Below, piece after piece: positions 41,259-48,091 of a stretch of 48,091 nucleotides of DNA (position 1 is its first letter; each line of letters starts with the position of its first letter). The position numbers and the translations under genes are program-made. The notes under the pieces were generated by a model. That model worked only from the letters and a program-made list of their open reading frames with translations, was not told the origin of the DNA and ran no database searches. Origin of the DNA: Shewanella sairae (GTDB taxonomy: Bacteria; Pseudomonadota; Gammaproteobacteria; Enterobacterales; Shewanellaceae); the NCBI RefSeq assembly GCF_023283535.1, contig NZ_JAKILT010000040.1:1-48091 (forward strand), in the 5' to 3' direction.

Positions 41259-43031
41259 TTAGAATTTCAGATGATTTTCACCATGAGCTAAATGCTGTGG
41301 CTGAAGGTAGTCGCGATAGTCATATCGACCTTGCTTGTACAGCCTAGGTTTAGCCTTTCCTTCGCTATCATTAAAGGCATTAACCTGAACGTTTAACCAA
41401 TCAGCAAACTGTGGTTGGTGCTTGGTTAATGATGCCATCAACTGCTCATAACCTTCGAAATAGTCGGTTTTAAGAAATTGACTTAACTGTACAAAGTCTG
41501 CGTGATGGTTTTCCGCTAAGAAGCGGATAGCCATGTAGCTCCATTTATAGGTTCTATCTTGACCATCTTTATATTCGGTAGCAAAAACCTCTTCTAAAGT
41601 AGGTGCTTGCTCAATGTCACGCTTAATGACTCGCAGTGCTGATGGGTTTTCATCGCCCTTAGAGATATATTCAGCCAATCCTTCAGACCACCACACCATT
41701 TTTGCTGGGAAATGGCCAAAGCCAGCGTATTTGACGAAGTGACCATCTAGATAATGTACATATTCATGGTTAAGGTTCCAAACTTTAAACTCTGGCTCAA
41801 TCCACCACTGGCGGTAGGCAAAAAATGTAGCCTGATTACCGGGCTTAGAGGGCGTGCCTTCGATATACATACCGCCGTTGTCGGTATTGATGTCGAAAAT
41901 AAGTTGGCCATTTAAGTGGTATTGGCTCCAGTTTTTAAAAGCGACAACTCTAAGGGCTGTATTAAAATCATTAGGTGCAGGTTGGTGTTTGGTCTCTAAC
42001 ACGCTATGGAAGTTAGACTCTTGAGATGTCAGCTTAGTGCAGCTTTCTGCCAATTCTTGCTGGTTGAGATCTTGAGTCAATATAAATAGGCTATCAGAAC
42101 AGTGGTGCTCAATAGGTAACGCTGTTTTCAGCTCGGGAATGCGGCATATTTCGCTATTTTTTTCACACAGCTCTTGGCCACCAAATACGTTGACATGAAA
42201 ACCTGCTGTATAAGTATCTTTAGCTGCATCTCCACGTCGTGCAACGTCGGCTTTTGCGATAGCAGCGACAGCTTCATCAATGGCAAGCTCTTGCTTGGTA
42301 TCTTCACCATTTTCAGATGATTGCAGGGCAAGGCGGTACAGTGCTAGCGTCCAATATGCGTTGGCGCGTGGCCAATCATTTTCGGCGCGTATACTTTCGG
42401 GGCTTGCCGCAAACTCGAGTAATGGCGTATTGAGTTCAGCATCTAGCAATACTGTATTTAGCTGACCATCGATATCTTTACGGCCAATATTAAGCAAAAA
42501 GCCATAGGCTTTAAGTGTTTCTAGTAAACCGTAGTCGTTAGCTTCGTTTGATGTTGATGTCGCAAGCTGCTGTAGTTGAGTTGCTAATTGAGGTAATAGT
42601 GGCGCCAAGGCGAAAGCCGCTTCATTGTTTGCAAAGTAACGGTATACGGTTACGGCATATTGCTCTTGCAGGCGAGATTGGCTATTGAGCATGCCTGAAT
42701 CTGAGAGCTCTTCGAGTGCGGTAGCTAAAGCTTTGATGTCAGCATCGGTAAGCTCATCGACTGGTCCGTAATAACTAAAAGCACGGAAGTAGTAAAGTAA
42801 TTGATTAGCGGTTTCGACGTCTTGAGTCATACCCAGCGCGAGGCTAGCGTGTAAAAAAGCCTCTTTTGTGAGTAGCGGACTTTGGGCATTAAACAGATCG
42901 GCTTCTGCAGCCGTATTGATTTGGTTGATGAGCTGCGGGTTGGTTGCTGGTTGATTGACACTAGCACAGCCGGAAAGAGAGGCGAGCATACCCGCTATAA
43001 TTGTTATAGCGAACTTTGAGGATGTATTCAT
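41259..43031 (-). CDS. M9-type (collagenase-like) zinc metallopeptidase lipoprotein
   Basis: The 590-residue protein has a lipoprotein signal (SLSGC near residue 22), then a helical N-terminal region like the peptidase M9 N-domain and a catalytic domain with HEYVHYLDG (HExxH, about residue 421) and the downstream Glu in WWSEGLAEYIS, 27 residues or so later, the M9 gluzincin pattern. No PKD or collagen-binding C-terminal domains are present. It may be a membrane-anchored peptidase of the periplasm or outer membrane. It is transcribed leftward and interrupts the dprA-smg / yrdD-tsaC order. Its substrate is unknown. Confidence 0.85.
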   Translation of the reverse strand: MNTSSKFAITIIAGMLASLSGCASVNQPATNPQLINQINTAAEADLFNAQSPLLTKEAFLHASLALGMTQDVETANQLLYYFRAFSYYGPVDELTDADIKALATALEELSDSGMLNSQSRLQEQYAVTVYRYFANNEAAFALAPLLPQLATQLQQLATSTSNEANDYGLLETLKAYGFLLNIGRKDIDGQLNTVLLDAELNTPLLEFAASPESIRAENDWPRANAYWTLALYRLALQSSENGEDTKQELAIDEAVAAIAKADVARRGDAAKDTYTAGFHVNVFGGQELCEKNSEICRIPELKTALPIEHHCSDSLFILTQDLNQQELAESCTKLTSQESNFHSVLETKHQPAPNDFNTALRVVAFKNWSQYHLNGQLIFDINTDNGGMYIEGTPSKPGNQATFFAYRQWWIEPEFKVWNLNHEYVHYLDGHFVKYAGFGHFPAKMVWWSEGLAEYISKGDENPSALRVIKRDIEQAPTLEEVFATEYKDGQDRTYKWSYMAIRFLAENHHADFVQLSQFLKTDYFEGYEQLMASLTKHQPQFADWLNVQVNAFNDSEGKAKPRLYKQGRYDYRDYLQPQHLAHGENHLKF

Positions 43032-43166
43032 TTTTATCCCTTTAAATTTACACCTTTAAATATTGAATACAATATATCATTGCTTTTTACGAAATTCTAA
43101 CACTGGAATATAAAACTTAAGCGATTCCTTGGTAGAATGGCGTCACATAGATGAATTGAGATAATC

Positions 43167-43730
43167 ATGGCTAAGATCGATCAACAACTGTTTACAACGC
43201 ATGAGCACGCTCTTGAAAAAGAGTTTGAGCTTTGCCCTAAATGTGGCTGCGAGTTGTCGGTGAAACACAGTAAACACGGTGGGTTTATAGGCTGTAACAA
43301 TTATCCTAGTTGTGACTACACTCGGCCGCTTGTTCAACATGAGTCGATAGACACTCAAGTCATTCAAGGCTCCATTTGCCCTGATTGTGGTAGTGAATTG
43401 GCAGTTAAGTCGGGCCGATTTGGTATCTTTATTGGGTGCACTAATTACCCTGCTTGTAGTCATATTGAAAAGCATGACCAAGCGAATAGCGAAGATGAGA
43501 TCCCTTGCCCTAAGTGTAAATCAGGTCATATTGAGCATAGAACTAGCCGTTTTGGTAAGTCGTTTTATGCGTGCAGCGGTTATCCTAAGTGCAAATTTTT
43601 AGTGAATTACCCTCCGGTAGCCGAGTCTTGCCCTGATTGTGGCTTTGGTATTTTGGTCGAGCGTAAAGGAGTGGCGGGTATGCGTTTGGAGTGTCCTGAA
43701 AAGGCCTGTAAATACAAACGCACAGTTTAA
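43167..43730 (+). CDS. yrdD: Topoisomerase-type zinc-ribbon protein YrdD
   Basis: This 187-residue protein consists of four Cys4 zinc ribbons of the type found at the C-terminus of topoisomerase I (CPKCGCELSVKHSKHGGFIGC, CPDCGSELAVKSGRFGIFIGC and two more). It has no topoisomerase domain. In E. coli yrdD sits next to tsaC as here. It lies 86 bp before tsaC. The role is unknown, probably nucleic-acid binding. Confidence 0.92.
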   Translation: MAKIDQQLFTTHEHALEKEFELCPKCGCELSVKHSKHGGFIGCNNYPSCDYTRPLVQHESIDTQVIQGSICPDCGSELAVKSGRFGIFIGCTNYPACSHIEKHDQANSEDEIPCPKCKSGHIEHRTSRFGKSFYACSGYPKCKFLVNYPPVAESCPDCGFGILVERKGVAGMRLECPEKACKYKRTV

Positions 43731-43817
43731 ATCGCCATATTAACTTTCACTAATGCCACTTTTGAGTAATCATGGCGGCATATATTCTATGGCCTAATAC
43801 AAGGTGAAGAGAGATAA

Positions 43818-44381
43818 ATGTTAGAAGTATTGCCTGCTGACGTTGCTGAGCTTGTCAAACAAGGTGGCGTTATCGCTTATCCAACAGAGGCTGTATACGG
43901 CTTAGGTTGTGATCCTGATAATAATGATGCCATTGAACAGCTATTACAGATTAAACAGCGGCCTTGGCAAAAAGGCTTAATCTTAGTCGCTGGCGAATAT
44001 CAACAATTAACGCCTTATATTGATGAGTCACAATTAACCGCAGAGCAGCTCGAGTTTGCCAAGAGTAAGTGGCCAGGGCCTTATACTTTTATTATGCCGA
44101 TTAAGCCGGGATTGTCTCAGTTACTCAGCGGTAGCTTTGATTCTATTGCTGTGCGTGTTACTGCGCATGAGGGGGTTAAAGCACTATGCGCTGCAATCAA
44201 TAAGCCCATCGTGTCGACCAGTGCAAATTTATCAGGGCAAGAGCCCGCGTTATCAGCTGTAAGTATCAAACAACAGTTTACCGGTATGATTGCTGGATTG
44301 GTAAAAGGCGATTTAGGCACTCAAGCGTCACCATCAACGATTATTGATGCCAAAACTGGCACCATTTTAAGACAAGGTTAA
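43818..44381 (+). CDS. tsaC: Threonylcarbamoyl-AMP synthase TsaC (YrdC/RimN)
   Basis: TsaC makes threonylcarbamoyl-AMP for the t6A37 tRNA modification. The 187-residue protein has [16 protein letters not shown], the [14 protein letters not shown] motif and [20 protein letters not shown] precedes the ATG. It is followed by hemF 28 bp on. In E. coli aroE follows directly, so hemF and the globin are additions here. Confidence 0.96.
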   Translation: MLEVLPADVAELVKQGGVIAYPTEAVYGLGCDPDNNDAIEQLLQIKQRPWQKGLILVAGEYQQLTPYIDESQLTAEQLEFAKSKWPGPYTFIMPIKPGLSQLLSGSFDSIAVRVTAHEGVKALCAAINKPIVSTSANLSGQEPALSAVSIKQQFTGMIAGLVKGDLGTQASPSTIIDAKTGTILRQG

Positions 44382-44385
44382 TTAG

Positions 44386-45324
<939 letters not shown>

Positions 45325-45340
45325 GTATTTACGTTATTGG

Positions 45341-45439
45341 TTGGTGCGAAGGGAGTGCGCTTACACTCCAGCTGCTAATCCAGAAGGGCTACACTATGGT
45401 GAACAGCTTAAACCAAGAGGTTGTAATCAGCTGATTTCC
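45341..45439 (+). pseudogene. Decayed remnant of a hemF 3' end
   Basis: The non-coding stretch after hemF reads, in one frame from 45359, AYTPAANPEGLHYGEQLKPRG. The C-terminus of HemF reads [22 protein letters not shown]. The alignment is collinear, and the 13-bp block CTTAAACCAAGAG is identical (45407-45419 against 45295-45307). A further WCE resembles the WEY that precedes AYTP, but a one-base frameshift intervenes. No start or full ORF exists. It is a remnant of a duplication or of a second hemF. Confidence 0.75.
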
Positions 45440-45468
45440 AGTATAGCGAAGCCATTAGCATGTAAACG

Positions 45469-45900
45469 CTATTGGTTTCGCATATGATCGGCTAATGTCG
45501 AAATCGCACTATATATCGCTTGCTGATGCTGCAACTGTTTCACTTCTATCTCTATCGCTGCTTTCATGCATATTAACCATTGATCTCGCATTGCTTCATC
45601 GACTTTAAACGGCATGTGTCTGGCACGCAGTGCTGGGTGTCCATGTTTCTGTTGGTAAAGTTGCGGTCCACCAAGCCAACCACTTAAAAATTCAAATAAC
45701 TTCTGTTCAGAGTCAGCCATTGGGGCTCTATGAATCGCGAGTAATTCTTGAGTCGCTGGATTGCTTTGCATCTGAGCGTAAAATTGATGGGCTATCGCAC
45801 GAATGACTTTCTCACCACCAATGCGATCATAAGCATTCGATTGATTTGGATCTCTGTCTTGATTGCTATTGCTACCCATTACCTTTTTTAACCAGTTCAT
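45469..45900 (-). CDS. Group II truncated hemoglobin
   Basis: The 143-residue protein is a 2-on-2 globin of group II (GlbO/YjbI type). It shows the HQFYAQM TyrB10 region, GWLGGPQLYQQKHGHPALRARHMPF with the proximal His, and QWL with the TrpG8 typical of group II. These globins bind oxygen or NO and often serve redox or NO detoxification. The first 25 residues are not family-like and rich in Asn and Asp. It runs leftward, opposite to its hemF and aroE neighbours. Confidence 0.93.
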   Translation of the reverse strand: MNWLKKVMGSNSNQDRDPNQSNAYDRIGGEKVIRAIAHQFYAQMQSNPATQELLAIHRAPMADSEQKLFEFLSGWLGGPQLYQQKHGHPALRARHMPFKVDEAMRDQWLICMKAAIEIEVKQLQHQQAIYSAISTLADHMRNQ

Positions 45901-46072
45901 TTCTTGTTGATACCAGAGTCAAATAAATATGCCCGCTAGTGTAGCAACCTAGTCGGTAGATTTATCAAGCTTTTTACTTGGTCAGTTTAATTGAAAATAA
46001 CTGGACTAGAATAGATTGCCTAGGTCGTAATCCACGTTACACTGTATTTTTTAGTAAATAGAGTCGGTAAGC

Positions 46073-46888
46073 ATGACTGAACGATATGCAGTATTTGGTA
46101 ATCCTATTGGCCACAGTAAGTCGCCAACTATCCATACTATGTTTGCTAGAGAGACGGGGCAGCCACTGACTTATGAGGCCATTTTAGCGCCGGTAGATGC
46201 ATTTGAAGCCAGCTTTAAGGAGTTTGCTGCTAATAATGGTCGTGGTGCTAATGTTACCGTGCCTTTTAAAGAGCAGGCATTTTTACTTTGTGATGAGTTA
46301 AGTGAGCAAGCAAAACTAGCTGGTGCAGTAAACACGTTATCTGTACTAGCCGATGGAAAAATCCGTGGTGATAATACCGATGGAGTAGGGCTAGTTGCCG
46401 ATCTGCAACGTAACTTAGGCTGTCTAGTGGGGCTTGATGTGCTGCTTGTAGGTGCTGGTGGCGCAGCAAGAGGGTGTATATTACCACTACTTCAATCAGG
46501 TATTGCCAAACTTACTATCGTTAACCGCACACAAACTAAAGCCGAGTCGCTAGCAGAGCTCTTTTGGGGTTACGGTACTGTAGAGGCTTTACCTATAAAT
46601 CATACCGGAAAAAGTTACGATGTGATCATCAACTCAACCTCTTCAAGTTTAAGTGGTGATGTGCCTAACATCAGTATCAATACCATTACGCCACAAACGG
46701 TTTGCTACGATATGATGTATAGCAAACAGCCTACAGCATTTAATCTTTGGGCTGCAGCGCAGGGCGCGAGCCAAACAATAGATGGTTTAGGTATGTTGGT
46801 AGGCCAGGCCGCAGAAAGTTTCAATATTTGGCGTAAGGCTAAGCCGCTCGTTGAGCCGGTATTAACTCAGCTACGAGCTGAACTGTAA
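46073..46888 (+). CDS. aroE: Shikimate dehydrogenase AroE
   Basis: AroE reduces 3-dehydroshikimate with NADPH in aromatic amino-acid synthesis. The 271-residue protein shows [27 protein letters not shown] with the catalytic Lys, [11 protein letters not shown] with the catalytic Asp, and GAGGAARGC for NADPH. It begins the aroE-yrdB pair, with yrdB 23 bp downstream. Confidence 0.97.
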   Translation: MTERYAVFGNPIGHSKSPTIHTMFARETGQPLTYEAILAPVDAFEASFKEFAANNGRGANVTVPFKEQAFLLCDELSEQAKLAGAVNTLSVLADGKIRGDNTDGVGLVADLQRNLGCLVGLDVLLVGAGGAARGCILPLLQSGIAKLTIVNRTQTKAESLAELFWGYGTVEALPINHTGKSYDVIINSTSSSLSGDVPNISINTITPQTVCYDMMYSKQPTAFNLWAAAQGASQTIDGLGMLVGQAAESFNIWRKAKPLVEPVLTQLRAEL

Positions 46889-46911
46889 TTTTAGAAAAGT
46901 TTGAGATAGAT

Positions 46912-47190
46912 ATGAACCAAAGTATTTTATTCCCAGATCTACAAGATTGGGACTCGCAAACGCAGACTATACTCTTTCCTGCGCAAGTGCAGGGGGCGAA
47001 CATTGAATGCCTCATTAGCTTAAATAAATTGACTCAGCTTTCTTCAGTCACATTTGAACAAGATAACGATGGGCTTGAAGCTCAAGCGTTAGCTGTATTT
47101 GATGAATACCGCTTTGATATAGAAGAAGAGGTTGAAATGCTCATCGAACAGGAGTCATTCGATGAGCAAGGTAGAGTCGTACTTATATAG
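46912..47190 (+). CDS. yrdB: DUF1488-family protein YrdB
   Basis: The 92-residue acidic protein belongs to DUF1488, to which E. coli YrdB belongs. It starts MNQSILFPDLQDWDSQTQTI and contains the stretch RFDIEEEVEMLIEQESFDEQG. Its function is unknown. Position and neighbours (aroE before it, yrdA after it on the other strand) match E. coli. It converges on yrdA, with 17 bp between the stop codons. Confidence 0.88.
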   Translation: MNQSILFPDLQDWDSQTQTILFPAQVQGANIECLISLNKLTQLSSVTFEQDNDGLEAQALAVFDEYRFDIEEEVEMLIEQESFDEQGRVVLI

Positions 47191-47207
47191 GCACTATATA
47201 AGTATGA

Positions 47208-47765
47208 TTATACGCTTTCTTGCAAATACTCGTTTTTAAGTCGCACATAGTTGTCTGCCGACTGTGGCAAGAAGGCGAGTTCAGCTTCTGTAAGGGGGCG
47301 AGCTTGCTTTGCTGGGCTACCTACATAAAGGAAGCCGCTCTTTAATACTTTTCCAGGAGGCACTAAAGAGCCAGCCCCCAAGATCACATCATCTTCTAAT
47401 ATCGCACCATCAAGAATGATTGCGCCCATACCAACTAAAATACGATTACCAACTTGGCAACCATGTAACATAGCCTTATGGCCAATCGTGACGTCATCGC
47501 CAATAATAAGTGGGTGGCCTTCAGGTAACGAAGGTGATTTACGAGTCACGTGTAAAACCGTGCCATCTTGAATGTTTGAACGTTTGCCAATATAGATATG
47601 GTTTACATCTCCACGTGCGGCAACTAAAGGCCAAACGCTGGCATTCTCATCAAGAGTAATATCGCCGACTAAAACTGCAGCCTCATCGATATAAACACCT
47701 TCTTTAAGTGTAGGGGCGACACCTTTGTAGGAGCGTAGTGAGTTATTGTTTCTAGAGTTTGGCAT
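47208..47765 (-). CDS. yrdA: Gamma-carbonic-anhydrase-like hexapeptide-repeat protein YrdA
   Basis: The 185-residue protein is a left-handed beta-helix of the gamma-class carbonic anhydrase family. It has the hexapeptide repeats and zinc-ligand segments (RGDVNHIYIGKRSNIQDGTVLH, TIGHKAMLHGCQVG). The enzymatic activity of YrdA-type proteins is not well established. AGGA precedes the ATG. It is transcribed leftward, away from the rRNA promoter. Confidence 0.93.
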   Translation of the reverse strand: MPNSRNNNSLRSYKGVAPTLKEGVYIDEAAVLVGDITLDENASVWPLVAARGDVNHIYIGKRSNIQDGTVLHVTRKSPSLPEGHPLIIGDDVTIGHKAMLHGCQVGNRILVGMGAIILDGAILEDDVILGAGSLVPPGKVLKSGFLYVGSPAKQARPLTEAELAFLPQSADNYVRLKNEYLQESV

Positions 47766-47839
47766 CTAAAAGTCCTAATTATGGTGTTTTTAGCATTATA
47801 AAGCCTAAAAAGTAGCTAGTCAGTGGGTTTTGTGAGCAA

Positions 47840-47911
47840 ACGATTATAAAAGTTCGTTTTTCTTCAGTTTTGCCCTTGCGCTAGTCCGAGAACTCCCTAT
47901 AATGCGCATCC
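47840..47911 (+). promoter_or_regulatory. rRNA operon P1 promoter
   Basis: A -35 TTGCGC (47876-47881) and a perfect -10 TATAAT (47898-47903) are 16 bp apart and followed by GCGC and CACTGACACGG. This is nearly the sequence of E. coli rrn P1 (ACTCCCTATAATGCGCC...CACTGACACGG). The AT-rich stretch 47840-47870 is a candidate UP element. A GC-rich discriminator suggests stringent control. Confidence 0.9.
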
Positions 47912-48091
47912 ACTGACACGGCACAGCAGGCCAACTAGCTAAACGAAAGCTTAGATAGAACGGGACTTGCAGCGGTGTTAGAGAGATTAACTTCTACGGG
48001 AATTAGCCTCAGGTGACAATCGCTTTAAGAGCTTCGAATGATGGTTGTTTACACGAGAGTGAACAAAGAATCATCGCTTGAAAAACTTCTT
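47912..48091 (+). other. rRNA operon leader (partial)
   Basis: Downstream of rrn P1, 180 bp of untranslated leader reach the end of the window. No 16S sequence is included. I infer that the 16S rRNA gene begins to the right. Confidence 0.7.

Noticed and set aside
47181..47203. AT-only hairpin at the yrdB-yrdA junction as a terminator
   Set aside because: The stem ACTTATATA/TATATAAGT has almost no GC and no T-run, so it is too weak.

Overview
The window looks like the replication-origin-proximal part of the chromosome of a gammaproteobacterium, most probably a Shewanella. The reasons are the gene order mnmE-yidC-yidD-rnpA-rpmH / dnaA-dnaN-recF-gyrB / glyS-glyQ / fadA-fadB / pepQ-yigZ-trkH-hemG / trkA-rsmB-fmt-def / dprA-smg-yrdD-tsaC, a moderately AT-rich composition, and protein sequences typical of marine Alteromonadales. 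I cannot fix the species by reading alone.

Left part (1-12.7 kb). A LysE/RhtB exporter and a lone type IV pilin precede a 635-bp intergenic region that looks like a replication origin: 10 GATC sites, GATCT-led 13-mers in an AT-rich stretch, a near-consensus DnaA box and a parS-like site. The leftward block mnmE / rpmH-rnpA-yidD-yidC (tRNA modification, ribosome, RNase P and membrane insertion) follows. A second, even denser GATC cluster (12 in about 210 bp) with a perfect DnaA box lies between rpmH and dnaA. The rightward replication block dnaA-dnaN-recF-gyrB comes next.

Middle (12.7-26.6 kb). An HDOD protein converges on glyQS. Then come tag, a large secreted TolB-propeller/amidohydrolase protein, a leftward set of small genes (GNAT, ybaK, tusA, MOSC) and the fadBA beta-oxidation operon. 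Five parS or parS-like ParB sites lie between 1.6 and 22.1 kb. One is the core of a 34-bp palindrome that also looks like a bidirectional terminator, and two lie inside coding sequence.

Right part (26.9-48.1 kb). The block pepQ-yigZ-trkH-hemG is followed by an ArsR regulator with two cysteines 66 residues apart, a second hemG, a second trkH facing the other way, and trkA. A small repeat-like element separates trkA from trkH2. The def-fmt-rsmB-trkA operon runs left. LysM-dprA-smg-yrdD-tsaC-(hemF)-aroE-yrdB runs right, interrupted by a leftward M9-type peptidase lipoprotein and by hemF plus a group II truncated globin. A decayed copy of the hemF 3' end lies just after hemF. dprA appears to start at an ATT codon. 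The window ends inside the promoter and leader of an rRNA operon, after the leftward gamma-carbonic-anhydrase-like yrdA.

Most of the window is conserved housekeeping DNA. The interesting parts are the origin/parS architecture, the trkH-hemG duplication with its regulator, the non-canonical dprA start and the repeat and pseudogene remnants. I see no prophage, transposase, CRISPR array or defence island.
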